Shown piece after piece: positions 24,989 through 35,824 of a DNA stretch of 64,000 nt (position 1 is its first letter; the number at the start of each line of letters is the position of its first letter). Source of the stretch: Carnegiea gigantea (Eukaryota; Streptophyta; Magnoliopsida; Caryophyllales; Cactaceae); NCBI GenBank assembly GCA_029747015.1, contig JAKOGI010002720.1:26575-90574 (forward strand), in the 5' to 3' direction. The notes below the pieces were generated by a model. The model searched no databases. It saw only the letters and a list, made by a program, of their open reading frames with translations, and was not told where the DNA came from. Position numbers and translations under genes: made by a program.

Positions 24989-26945
24989 CAACCACAAGGA
25001 CCTCGAATCATTCATTGTTCTTCCTCTAACCATCCAACTACCATCTCGATTTTATATTTTACTAATCCTATCATATTCTTAAGCTAGCTTAAAAGAAGAT
25101 AGGATTTAGGTACTCAGCTGGTAAGCATCACTACTCAGCGATGGGTTATAGTAAGCATACGAACGCATACGCATCATTATATTCACATATAAACCATGAC
25201 ATCTCCTTTAACAATTAGCAGGCCATTACGGAGCAGCTAAGCATACAGGCATACGAACACATATGTACCATCATATTCATGTATAGACCATAGCCCTTTA
25301 TCTGGCAAGTCAAACGCGATTGGGTTTTAAACATTTACTATTTATTTCGGAGTTAGTGAGCCGTTATGGGGTAGTTAAGTGCATAAGTGACCATAGAGTG
25401 GCTGAACATTTATATATGTCGATTTGAAACTCGTACGATGCAATTCGAAGTTCACAAGTGGTCATGGGGCGACTAAACATTCATATGCCTTGATTTTACA
25501 CACGTACGATTCAGTTTGAAATTAGTTTCTAGGCATGATTCGACTTAAAGCTTTAAGTTTGAATTATCTAGTTAAGTTTGAACCTCAGCTAAACTTATCT
25601 TGATTCATTTCGATGCTAAACATATATCGATTCGAATCAAAGCTAAGCATACATAATTCATTTCGAATTAATATTTCAGGCATAATGTACGTCAATTAAT
25701 TCGAATTGAAGCTAAACATATATAAACCACTTCGAATTAACATTTCAGGTATAATTTTCGTCAATTAATTCGAATGGAAGCTAAACATATGTAAATCACT
25801 TCGAATCAACATTTCAAGCATAATTCACCTAAATTGATTCGAATCGACGCTAAACGTATATAATTCGTTTTGAATCAACATTTCATGCATAATTCACCTA
25901 AATTTATTCGAATCGAAGCTCAACGTATATAAATCGCATCGAAATTAAATCTCATACATGAACTAACAAAATTGATCTACTTCGAAGCTAAGCATGCATG
26001 TTTCATTTCAGAATCCAATCTCAGGCAGCACATTCTAACAAATTTGGCTACGCTAGTCTAACATGCAACATCGATTCCACTAAAACGTTTGCGAAATTAG
26101 TATTAACTTAGGAAGAGAGAAACACTTACTTGAAATCGCTTAATAACCCACTTAATTGGTAGCAATTCACGCCCCAAATCCCCTTGAACTCGACCCTGGT
26201 TCAGCTACACCCAGAACCCGAAACCCTAGCTTCGACGTAGTGGCAATTTAAGCTGATTTTGGTCAGAATTCAACCCCCAATTTATAGAGGAGGTAGTGAG
26301 GGTCGTGGGTTGCCGGATTCCGACACGTGGGCGGCGGTTTTTGGGGGTTAGACGCGTGGTTTTTGGGGTGGAAGAAGTGGATGGCAGTGTGTGGTGGTTG
26401 TGGCGGTGGAGGACGTGTGCTGGGGGGACTGGTGGTCCCTTTCTCTCGCCGGCGACAAGTGGCGGTCGACATTGATGCCAAACGGCCGTCGGTGGCCCCA
26501 GAGAGAGAGAGAGCAAGCTTTGGGGGAGAGAGAGAGAGCGAGCGAGTAGAGAGAGGGAGGGGTCTCGGGGGACTCGGGTGCCTGAGGCCCGAAATCCCCC
26601 CCTTTTTGTTCTAATTTTTCCTTTTTTTGGCTCAACTAATATCATTCAACTAAATTCTGGTCCCGTACTCGTTAATGGTTAGGCTAAACTTGAGTTGAAA
26701 CGACCTACGACTAACATTCCAGTTTAAACTTTGGGAATCACCCAAGTAAAATGAAAAACGATTTTAAAAATTCGGTTTAGCGTTGATTCGATAATTTTAT
26801 AAGTAAGTAACATCAATAATAACATTAATCAAATAATCGTTCTTTTAATGAAATTAATCGTTAAAAACTCACACAGTCGACTTAATATCTTTGTCGAACC
26901 ATGATTCAAACGCAACTGGTAAATTCAGCAACTGAAACACTTAGT
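24989..26945. other. Non-TRIM block A' inside the composite
   Basis: Begins with a diverged copy of 22735-23757, including the tandem array (about 25600-25940). It then extends a further 1 kb that block A lacks. That extension includes a GC-rich, GA-repeat-bearing segment (26230-26640) which on the minus strand has a TATA-like CTATAAATTGG near 26285 and a donor-like CAAGTAAGTGT near 26130. No coding gene. The layout is that of an LTR promoter and leader on the minus strand. Confidence 0.6.
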
Positions 26946-27838
26946 CAAGGGGTGCACTGGACTCAGGGTGAGCGTGCCCTGGTGTGAGCTGTGCAGCCCC
27001 AAAGCGGACAATACCTCGATAGCGGGTGGTCGTGGGCTGTTACAGTAGTATCAGAGCCATGGACCCGACCCAATGTACCAGCGAGGACGCTGGGTCCATG
27101 AGAGGGGGGTGGATGAAGGTATTCCACATTGGGAGTTGAGGAGAATGAACCACGCCTTATAAGCGTGGGGAAACCTCAACCCATCGAGGCACCTTTTGAG
27201 GACAAAACCGTGAGGGGTGCACTGGACTCAGAGTAGACGTACCCTGGTGTGAGCTGTGTAGCCCCAAAGCGGACAATACCTCGATGGCGGGTGGTCGTGG
27301 GCTGTTACAGTGGTATCAGAACCATGGACTCGACCCGATGTGCCAGCGAGGACGCTGGGCCCCTGAAAGGGGGTGGATGAAAGTATCCCACATCAAGAGT
27401 TGAGGAGAACGAACCACACCTTATAAGTGTGGGGAAGCCTCAACTCATCGAGGCGCCTTTTGAGGACAAAACTGTGAGGGGTGCACTGAACTCAGGGTGA
27501 GCGTGCCCTGGTGTGAGCTGTGTAGCCCCAAAGCGGACAATACCTTGATGGCGGGTGATCGTGGGCTATTACAGTGGTATCAGAGCCATGGACCCGACCC
27601 GATGTGCCAGCGAGGACGCTGGGTCCCTGAGAGGGGGGTGGATGAAGGTATCCCACATCGGGAGTTGAGGAGAACGAACCGCGCCTTATAAGCGTGGGAA
27701 AACCTCAACCCATCGAGGCGCCTTTTGAGGACAAAACCGTGAAGGGTGCACTGGACTCAGGGTGAGCGTGCCCTGGTGTGAGCTGTGTAGCCCCAAAGCG
27801 GACAATACCTCGATGGCGGGTGGTCGTGGGCTGTTACA
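26946..27838 (+). mobile_element. TRIM array, plus orientation, second block
   Basis: Starts mid-LTR. LTR ends at 27044, 27309, 27573 and 27838 give the same 264-265-bp period. The last LTR end abuts the AATAT duplication and the resumed transposase gene. Units are only slightly diverged from one another. Confidence 0.9.
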
Positions 27839-29774
27839 AATATCCATCAGGCATTTGAAGTTCCTTCACCCATTCACACAACTCTCTTCGTTTATCCACA
27901 GAAAGTACGAACTTCGCCTTTGGTTTAACCGGCTTACCACTTGGGCCTGAATGTAAATGTAATTCTGGTCTATCATATATTTCTGCAACATCCATTATTG
28001 ATTTGGCATTGTCCTGTGTTTTCTCATGAACATCCATAACAGTGTTGATAATGTTCTCGAAGAAGTTCTTTTCAATGTTCATCACATCCAAGTTATGGCG
28101 GAGTAGTTGGTGTTGCCAATAAGGCAACTCCCAGAATGTGCTCTTCTTCATCCAGTTGTGCTCATTTTCCTTAAATCCTGGTATGACAAAGTCACCATTT
28201 GTACTTATCATTAGGTAATCTTCCACCTCGGCATAAAGTTCTTCCCCAAATAGTCGGCGAGGAGGACCCCCAGTAATAGTTTTGCCTTTTCTAAATACTG
28301 TTCTATTTCTTCTGAACGCATGATTCCTTGACAAAAAACACCGATGACAGTCAAACCATGAGAATTTACCTCCATTTCTCAATCTCAAGGCTTTTTGCTA
28401 TTTCATACATACGGGACATATCAATTGGCCATTAGTATTCCACCCAGATAACATTCCATATGCGGAAAAATTATTGATGGTCTACATTAGTGTAGCCTTC
28501 ATCTGAAATGTATGCCCCGTAGAAATGTCATAAGTCTCAACTCCAACATCCCACAACTCCTTCAACTCATCAACAAGAGGTTGTAAATATACATCTATCT
28601 TGTTCTTGAGATTTTTGGGCCCAGGGATTCCACAAATCAAAAACATAAACGGTGTGATCATACACATTTTAGGAGGGAGATTATAAGGTGTAACGACCAC
28701 CAGTCAAACGGAGTATGATCTTGAAGAGAATGTGTAAGGATTAAATCCATCAGCACATAAGCTAAGCCTCACATTCCGATGCTCTGTAGCAAATTCAGGG
28801 TACTTGGTATCGAAATGTTTCTATGCTGTCCCATCTGATGGATGACACAAAACACCGTCCTCACGTCGATGTTCATAATGTCATCTCATGTGCTCTACAT
28901 TACTTCTTGATGCGTACAACCTCTGCAGTCGAGGTTTTAACGGCAAGTAATGCATCCTTGAGTATGGCAATGGATTCTAATTCCTTTGTTGTGACCTTTA
29001 CCTCTTCCATCTTGCATGCCCACAAAACTTGCACGCATCCAGGTTTGCATCCTCCTTATAAAATAGCATGCAATCTTTTCGGCAACATTCAATTTGGACC
29101 ACATCGTTGCCGAGATCTTTAACAACCTTTTTCGTTTGCTCATATTTATTTGGCACGCGGTTGTGAGGGAGACGCATCTCTTTCATTAGTTGAACAGCTT
29201 CATTGAAACAATTTTGAGGCATATTATAATCAGATTTAATACTCAACAGTCTCACCGCCGCAGATAGCTCACGGTGGGTGGAGCAACCGTCATATAAGAG
29301 TTATTGAGCAGCTTGAACCATATTATAAAATGGTTCTCGACAAGTGCTTGACCCCTCTTCCCTTACATTTTGATTTGCTATTATAGCATCATCAATCATG
29401 TCCTCTATTCGATCTATGTAAGATTCAGAATAGTCATTATTAACATAACTTGAACCTCCAACTTCAGAAATTTTACTATTTGAATACCCATAACCATATT
29501 CCTGAGGTTCTATTTCCCCATGACTTATCCAAAACCAATACCCTTGCACAAAACCCTTATATATAAGGTGCATCTTGACCTCATCAGGTGTCAAGTACAC
29601 CCTATTTCTGCATTGTGCACAAGGACATCTATACTTTCCCCCATTCAGAAACTCTGTCTGTGTACGTGTAAATTGATCGAATTGGTTTACTCCATCTAGA
29701 AATTATTGCGTATAACCACTATGATCAGGCAGTAATCTATTATACATCCACCTATGATGTGGAGGACCATTCAT

Positions 29775-30600
29775 ATTCTGCTCAAATAACAATAACCACA
29801 TAAGGTATTTGCTAAGAATTAATTTTAATCAAAATTATAATAATTACATAAATTACGCAATTATATATTATATATGTTTACTTTAAAATGTCCACATGCA
29901 CCAAAAAAAAAACTTATACATTTCGACAAACATACTTATATTCTCACGAATGTCACAAAACTAATAATTCATACATATCTAGTTCACCACTTTATTCCAC
30001 CAACATATCAAATTTGAATTTAAAATTACCAAATATAAGTGTACATTACATTGGGCGAAATCTGTAAACAAATATGAGCTACAACTTCATACGAACTCAC
30101 ATTTGAACGAAATTCTAAACTAAAGCATCTCAATCCACCAACATATCAACTTTCAAGTTCACATCACCAAACCTAATCCCTAAATTGCATTTAGTAAAAT
30201 CTCCAACCAAATTAGATCAATAACCTCACACGAACACCACATTTCAACAACATTATCAATTAAAACATTTCATTCCACCAACATGTGAAATTTCAACTTC
30301 AAACTATCAAATCTCAACCCTAAATCGTATTTACCAAATTCTTATAACGAATTAGAGCAATAACCTTACACAAATAGCACATTTCAACAACATTATCAAT
30401 TAAACCATTTCATTCCACCAACATATCAAACTTTAATTTCAAACTACCAATCCTAAACGCTAAATCGCATTTACACCAATCTTGAACCAAATTAAAACAA
30501 TAACCTCACACAAACACCACATTTCAACATAAATATGAACTAACCATGCAATTCTAACAATATAATACAAAAATTTATAGAAATTACAAGTAGTTTAGTT
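29775..30600. other. CACTA 5' non-coding region (AT-rich)
   Basis: Upstream, in minus sense, of the TNP2 start. It contains three diverged repeats of about 125 bp carrying CATTCCACCAACAT(A/G)TGAA and CACATTTCAACA strings (around 29990-30540). Probably a leader intron or untranslated region; no gene. Confidence 0.55.
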
Positions 30601-30609
30601 GAAAAAAAT

Positions 30610-30830
30610 ACCTCAAAGTGCTCCTAAAAACCGGCGGTGGAAGGGGCGACTGGCAGTGGCGGGCGGCGGGGTCCCGGCCACAGACGGCGGCGGGGGATGG
30701 CGGGCGGCGGCTTGGCGGGTCAGCGGACGGCGTCGAGCTGGGTTGGCAATTCCGTTCGGCCTCTCGCTCTCTCTCTCTCTTCGAATGGCAGCAAATGAAA
30801 ATTCTGGTTTCATTTAACTGGTCTGGCGAC
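30610..30830 (-). promoter_or_regulatory. CACTA GC-rich leader next to the right end
   Basis: A GC-rich segment with a (CT)n run near 30768, lying between the AT-rich leader and the right subterminal array. Its position fits the promoter and first untranslated exon of the transposase gene. Open frames here are by-products of base composition. Confidence 0.4.
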
Positions 30831-30854
30831 AGAAGCCCGGTTTTTTTAAAAAAA

Positions 30855-31089
30855 ATTGAATTTTTTTTTTGGGCGACGGAATTTCAAAAAAAAAATTTAA
30901 ATTTTGGCGACGAAAATTCCGTCGCCAATTGTCAACTATGGCGATGGAAATTTTAATCCGTCGCCATATTTGTCGCACAATCTGACTTTTTTCTAAAATG
31001 GTTTTTCAGTCGCCATTTCCGTCGCCAAATCTGTCGTTAATTTTTTTCGTCGCTGAATTCCGTCGTCAATTTGAACTTTTTTAGTAGTG
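30855..31089. repeat. CACTA right subterminal repeats and terminus
   Basis: Repeated GGCGACGGAA and TTCCGTCGCCA motifs in both orientations, ending AGTAGTG at 31089. Same motif family as the left end. Confidence 0.88.
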
Positions 31090-31092
31090 GTA

Positions 31093-32505
31093 TTTAGCAA
31101 TAGAAAAACTGACTCTCTTTTGCTTGCAAAAAATGCAATGATCACAAAAGTCTAGTTTTGCTTCGTTACCGAGAAGACCTCTCTTGCTTAGGATAGTCAT
31201 GCCCTTCTGACTCATGTGCCCCAAAGAAGCATGCCATAATCGAGTCAAATCAAGATTTGATGAGGAGGTAGTGACAACTGCATAACCTGTCACTGTAGAG
31301 CCTTGGAGGATGTAAAGACTGCCACGTCTCACACCTTTCATGAGAATAAGTGCACCTTTGGAGACTTTTAAGACTCTATCTTCAGCCGAATACCTGCAAC
31401 CATGAGACTCAAGAGTACCAAGTGTAGCAAAGTTGTCCTTCAAATCTGGAATGTGACGAATATTTGTCAAGGTTCCCGTAAAACCATCATGGGTTTTGAT
31501 GTGCACGGTGCCAATACCAACCACATTACATTGGGTATCATTGCTCATAAGTACAACACTGAAATCTAGCGGCTCATATGTTGAAAACCAGTCCCTATGG
31601 AGACACATATGATATGTGCAGTTAGAATCTAAAACCCACTCAACAGCACATCTATCGTTTGAGGTAGTAACATATAATACATCACCATCTGACTCAGAAT
31701 CAATAATGAAAGCTTCAGCTAATTTTTGAGGTTGTTTGTTCTTCTTCTCTTTCTCTTTTTTATTTTTCAGACTATAACACTCATCAACTGAGTGTCCACG
31801 CTTCTTATAGTATTTGCAAAATTTGTTGGATTTACATTTCCTACATTTAGAACGTGAGTTTCTCCTAAGGGTGCCCTCTTTTTCAAAGGGTCTATCTCTC
31901 ACATTCAAGCCCTCAATTTTATCATTAGAACGCAATTCAAGGTTGAATTTCTCTTTGGACAATAAACTTGCTTTTGCATCCTGAAAAGATAAAGTCTCAT
32001 TGGTACTATATAATAATATTTTCTCGAAATGCTTATAGGAAGATGGTAATGAGACTATCAACAGAATAACGTTGTCTTCATCCTCAATTGTAACATCTAT
32101 GCTTTCCAAATTAATAAGAATGGAATGGAAATCATCAAGATGATTTTGAATAGTAGTGCCTTCGGCCATAGAGAACATGTACAAACGTTCTTTGAAACGG
32201 ATTTTGTTAGCGAGACTTTTTGTCATATATAACGCCCCCAATGCAAGCCAAAGTTCTGATATTGTGGGCTTGTCAAGGACCTCATGAAGAACATGATGCG
32301 CCAAACATAGTTGAATAGTCAAGAGTGCCTTCTCATTAAGATCCTCCCATTGCTCATCAGTCATGGATGCAGGCCTTTTGGTTTTGCCACCAAGAGCTTT
32401 CTTCAATCCATTTTGTATAAGAACGGCCGTCCTTTGGATTTTCCAAATGTTAAAGCTGGTTTTACCATCGAATTTTGGAATATTTAATTTCATGACAGTT
32501 GCCAT
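31093..32505 (-). pseudogene. Copia gag-pol, proximal part: Gag, protease, integrase finger
   Basis: A long uninterrupted frame of about 470 codons from an ATG at 32505 to the CACTA junction. Gag (residues 1-230) starts with a K-F-D-G-K-x-x-F-x-x-W-K block typical of copia Gag. The zinc knuckle near residue 230 reads C-x2-Y-x4-H-x4-C, so one cysteine is replaced. The protease motif near residue 290 is L-D-S-N-C-T-Y-H-M, with N in place of the G of D-S-G. The GAG_pre-integrase finger (residues 415-470) has L-W-H...L-G-H-M and C-D-H-C...C. The frame is cut by the CACTA and picks up in phase at 17011. Two altered active residues make it non-functional. Confidence 0.88.
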
Positions 32506-32516
32506 CCTTGATCCGA

Positions 32517-32529
32517 GGCTCTAATACTA
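32517..32529 (-). other. Primer-binding site of the nested copia element (decayed)
   Basis: The minus strand reads TAGTATTAGAGCC just inside the 5' LTR, two changes from TGGTATCAGAGCC. Confidence 0.82.
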
Positions 32530-32531
32530 CT

Positions 32532-33350
32532 TGTCAGGATCGAATAATATGAAATTGGATGCAACAAAAAAGTATCATGAAATACGATAATGGCTAGAAA
32601 AAATAAATCAGCACCAGGAATACCAAAATTTTACGTGGAAAATCCAAATCGGAAAAAGCCATAGGCAGCGATAACTGGAAAATTCACTATATGTTTGAAG
32701 AGTACAAATTGATCTCAAGGCAATGTGCTCGAGTAAGAGATCAATAGGTGATTACAAATTCACTAAAAATACTCTCTCAAAACTAAGGAAAAATAGTGAA
32801 TAATTTTTGGTGTGGATGTAAGAAGGTGATGATGATTCTTGATTGGTTGAGGATGATGAAACTTAATTTTTTGGATGATCAAGCTTGAAGAAGATGATGA
32901 AGATTTATGGCAGCTTCCCTTAACCTCCAGTAATTAATAAGAAATAATTTGAAATAATTCTTGCCATAAACTTCAAAAACGGACCAAGAAAAGACAGCCC
33001 AAAAAGTCACCCAAGCTGCCACGGACCTTGGACCTAGGCACGGAAGGTCCGTGGAGCTCACTGGGCAAAAACGTTGCTGCTGTTGTAGTTGAAAGAAGCT
33101 GGCAAAAGCTTTGGTGCCACGCTAATGAAGGCAAAGGCCCAGGTGTGAAAGCAAGGAAGAGGCGAAGTTAGCCCAGCGCATGCGAAAAGCCCAACGGCTA
33201 GCTCGGTCAAAGTAGTTCAATGGAGCTGGAACAGGCTGGAAATGGGCTGCTAATAGCAAGCCTGGCTGTGTTTTATTTTTTTTTCCCCCTCTTCTCTCTT
33301 AGCCCAAACCAAACAAACTGATTAATATTTTTGGGCCAATTTCCTCAACA
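32532..33350 (-). repeat. Copia 5' LTR (819 bp)
   Basis: Starts TGTCAGGATC and ends CCTCAACA, followed by the AATAA target duplication. Aligns with 13518-14338. Confidence 0.92.
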
Positions 33351-33355
33351 AATAA

Positions 33356-34069
33356 TAATTAAAGAAAAAAAAAGAACTTTCACTCTAGTAGCATTCAGTA
33401 AATAAACTTTGTTCCTTAGCTCCTCATTGGTACACTGATATGAAAAAAAAGAAAACTATGAACTGAATTACTAAACAATACCAAGAACTCGACTTCAACA
33501 TTGTAAATACGGTATCCTACATCCAACTAATGATACTCCTCACCGAAGAAATAAATCCATGCCATTGGGAAGTAGAGACAGGACAACTTTACACAAGAGA
33601 TCAGGAAAGAACCCAGTGGTTCTTTAAACTGTTGGAAATACTAATACTGCCAGACTGCAAGATGCAAAATCGGACTGCAACGTTGTGGTTTAAAAGCTTC
33701 TTTAGCCATCTCCGAGTGAATGCCGAGATGAGAGAGGCGTACACTTCAGGAGGAACATCCATCTAACAGTCCGCAGAATCAAAATATGGGAAACTAGGGA
33801 GAAGCACAAACATTTTGACCAAGCACCTGTCTAGTTAAATGCATTCAAGAGAAACGACATTATCTAGCTGTTGATTTGATGGACTCAATCCAAAGTCAAT
33901 TAGAAGAGGATGAAAAGATCAGCTTCACATGCTTACTAATTGTGCATAAGTTGCTGATACTTCTTCTTCTGCTCATCCAAGGGCCTTCATGGTGCACCAT
34001 GGTCCACTGCTATATGATACTTTAAAAGGATCATGAGTGCTATCTCCAACAATCTAACAGCCTCTGTTT
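33356..34069. repeat. Locus duplication copy A, 3' flank of PPR gene A
   Basis: Non-coding sequence downstream of the PPR stop, aligning with about 55664-56249 in copy B. It contains the presumed 3' untranslated region. Small indels separate the copies, and no gene is recognised. Confidence 0.7.
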
Positions 34070-35824
34070 TTAATTTTCCGTCATTACATCCATGGCAACA
34101 CTTCCTTTACTAGAAGTCCCATATTGGAAGGCTGGAAAACTCTCAAGATCATATTGCATCACAAGCATTTCCACGGTGTTTTTACTCAATGCTTTTCTCT
34201 CATACAGTTCTTCTAGAACTACAGCTGCTAGCTCCATCTCTCCTTCAAGGGCTATGCCTTCTACAATAAGAGTGTAAGTCATCTCATTGGGCTTATATCC
34301 TTTCTCCATCATCATTTGGAACATATCAAGGGACAAATCAATCCTGTGAGATTTGCATAATCCAAGCATAATAGCATTGCAATTGTCGACATCAGGCCTG
34401 ACATCATTTTCTTCCATTAACTTGAAAATCTCAATGGCAGCATCCGGCATACCATCCAAGCACAACCCTCTTAACAATGATGAATAGGTACGTGAGTCTG
34501 CAACAAATCCAGACCGAGTCATCTCATTCAACAGTTTCATTGCTGCATATGTGTTACCTTTCCGGCACAAGGTTGCAATGACTGTTCTGTAGAAGTCCTG
34601 TGACGAGTAATCAGACTTATTACATAAACTTTGAAAGAAAGAAAACGCTTCTGAAACTTTTCCGTCTTCACAAAGCACAGCTATAGCTTTGTATGTTCGG
34701 TCATCAGGATGGCACTTCTCAGACATCATTCGATCCAGACACTTCGTTACTTTATCAACCTTACCCTCTTTGCAGAGATGAGCTATGATTGGGTTGTAAG
34801 TGCGTGCTGTGGGTTTGAAACCTGCCTTTGTCATCTCTTCCAGAACCTCAAAAGCGTGATCTACTAGGCCATGGAAGGCAAGCGAACTAACCAAAATGGT
34901 GTAGGTGACAATGGATGGAGAACGATCTTCATCATCCATTTCAGCAAGAAGCTCATATGCCTCTTTCCACCGCCCTTCCCAGCACAAAGCTCGTAGCAAA
35001 ATGTTTGAAGTCACCACATCTGGATAAAAACCCTTCTCGGGCAAATTCCTGAAGAAACTAATTGCCTCCTCAGTTCTCCCTTCCTTGCACAAACCCGTCA
35101 AGAGTATATTGTAACTAAACAAATTAGGCTTCCCACCTTTGGCAATTATCTCATCCAACAGCTTCATTGCTTCATCCACCCCTTCCTTCTTATATGCAGC
35201 TTCGAGCAAGGATGAGTAAGTGAACGCATCTGGCTCGAGCCCTCTCTTTCTCAACCTATCCAAAAACTGCAAACTCTTATTCAAATTCCCACGCATACAG
35301 AGTCCCTTCACAAGTGAATTATACGTAACCATGTTTGTGGGGTAGCCATACTCTTCCATTTTCTCAACCAGCTGTATTGCATAACCAACTTTCCCTCTCT
35401 TGCACGAATGGTTGACTAGGTAGGTATATGTATTAGGGTCCGGTTTCACTCCAGAACGAACCATCATCTCCATCACTCGAATCGCGTTTTGCAACTTGCC
35501 CAGTCTGCACCAATCATACAACAGTCGAGTAGCCTGACTCTTGTCAGGCTTATGCCCCTTTTCAACCATATACTCCAAGTACAAGAGTGCGTTATTTATA
35601 CTTTCTTCACTCTTAATGTAACCATTGCCAGCCCTCCACTTAGGCAATGTATACACAGAATTTGATGAACTACTGATCTGGGCAGATACTGAAACCGTTG
35701 GAAAGCCCTTGTTGAGTGACAAAGTAGGGACATATGGAATGTGGGAAAAGAACCCAGACACTTCTCTTGTATTTTCTACACAAGGGTTTTTAATGGGAGA
35801 TGCTGCAAGCAAAAAAGCAGCCAT
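34070..35824 (-). CDS. P-class PPR protein, copy A (584 aa)
   Basis: Pentatricopeptide repeat proteins bind organellar RNA and act in its processing, stability or translation. This intronless gene encodes an N-terminal region of about 94 residues rich in Ser and poor in acids at the start, consistent with a plastid or mitochondrial transit peptide. Thirteen tandem P-type motifs follow (residues 95-548), each of 35 residues except the ninth (34), and then a 36-residue tail. There is no E, DYW, SMR or other catalytic domain. The sequence resembles the Arabidopsis At1g79080 family as I remember it; this is unverified. Position 5/35 pairs by motif: TD, TN, ND, SN, ND, NS, TT, ND, KS, RD, SD, NN, TK. 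The frame is fully open and a paralogue lies at 56250-57938, so it is probably functional. Confidence 0.93.
   Translation of the reverse strand: MAAFLLAASPIKNPCVENTREVSGFFSHIPYVPTLSLNKGFPTVSVSAQISSSSNSVYTLPKWRAGNGYIKSEESINNALLYLEYMVEKGHKPDKSQATRLLYDWCRLGKLQNAIRVMEMMVRSGVKPDPNTYTYLVNHSCKRGKVGYAIQLVEKMEEYGYPTNMVTYNSLVKGLCMRGNLNKSLQFLDRLRKRGLEPDAFTYSSLLEAAYKKEGVDEAMKLLDEIIAKGGKPNLFSYNILLTGLCKEGRTEEAISFFRNLPEKGFYPDVVTSNILLRALCWEGRWKEAYELLAEMDDEDRSPSIVTYTILVSSLAFHGLVDHAFEVLEEMTKAGFKPTARTYNPIIAHLCKEGKVDKVTKCLDRMMSEKCHPDDRTYKAIAVLCEDGKVSEAFSFFQSLCNKSDYSSQDFYRTVIATLCRKGNTYAAMKLLNEMTRSGFVADSRTYSSLLRGLCLDGMPDAAIEIFKLMEENDVRPDVDNCNAIMLGLCKSHRIDLSLDMFQMMMEKGYKPNEMTYTLIVEGIALEGEMELAAVVLEELYERKALSKNTVEMLVMQYDLESFPAFQYGTSSKGSVAMDVMTEN

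Larger units (their letters stand above)
21865..27838. mobile_element. TRIM-derived composite insertion (5974 bp, TSD AATAT)
   Basis: An insertion inside the TNP2 gene flanked by exact AATAT copies (21860-21864 and 27839-27843). Its outer ends are mirror images: TGTAACAACCCACGAC on the left, GTCGTGGGCTGTTACA (27823-27838) on the right. Each is the 3' end of the same 196-bp TRIM LTR. Inside lie one minus-oriented TRIM (21865-22314), two plus-oriented TRIM arrays (23759-24988 and 26946-27838) and two related non-TRIM blocks (22315-23758 and 24989-26945). A single retrotransposon insertion would end in one LTR 5' end and one 3' end; this one has two 3' ends. It encodes no protein. Confidence 0.85.
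20057..29774 (-). pseudogene. TNP2-like CACTA transposase, split by TRIM composite
   Basis: The transposase that would cut and join the CACTA ends. Read on the minus strand from an ATG at 29774: a transposase-associated N-terminal domain (29774-29500) with C-P-C-A-Q-C and H-L-I-Y-K-G-F strings and one in-frame stop near 29700; a cysteine-rich segment (29140-29000, C-R-K-D-C and C-K-F-C-G); the Transposase_21 core (28700-28480, L-P-P-K-M-C-M and K-I-D-V-Y-L-Q-P-L; then 28388-27844). The insertion at 21865-27838 follows. DUF4218 resumes at 21864 in phase (K-S-Y-D-C-H-V-F, L-P-I-A-F-G), through 21190. DUF4216-like exons lie at 20830-20300, and the acidic C-terminus is 20296-20057. Removing the insert and one AATAT copy restores the expected family order. 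A handful of stops and frame breaks remain. Confidence 0.88.
17015..31089 (-). mobile_element. CACTA (En/Spm) DNA transposon, 14.1 kb, near-complete
   Basis: The ends are CACTATAAGAAAAAG on the left and, on the opposite strand, CACTACTAAAAAAG on the right, with GTA duplicated on both sides. Both ends are followed by arrays of a GACGGAA-type subterminal motif. It encodes two minus-strand genes in the usual plant CACTA order: TNP2-like transposase (29774-20057), then a Transposase_24-type gene (about 19880-17960). It sits inside the copia polyprotein frame. Its own transposase gene is split by the TRIM composite at 21865-27838, so it is no longer autonomous. Confidence 0.95.
13518..33350 (-). 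mobile_element. Ty1/copia element, interrupted by a CACTA transposon
   Basis: A minus-strand copia element of about 5.75 kb once the nested 14.1-kb CACTA (17015-31089 plus a 3-bp duplication) is discounted. The LTRs are 13518-14338 and 32532-33350. The 5-bp duplication AATAA flanks both ends (13513-13517 and 33351-33355). In minus order: PBS, gag, protease, integrase finger, [CACTA], integrase core, RT, RNase H, PPT. The two LTRs differ at roughly one base in ten over the first 200 bp by eye, so the insertion is old. Copy B lacks it and shows the empty site near 55640. Confidence 0.93.

Noticed and set aside
26226..26645. Several overlapping open frames on both strands
   Set aside because: Same type of GC-rich leader block with GA repeats inside the TRIM composite. 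Frames on both strands are open by composition.
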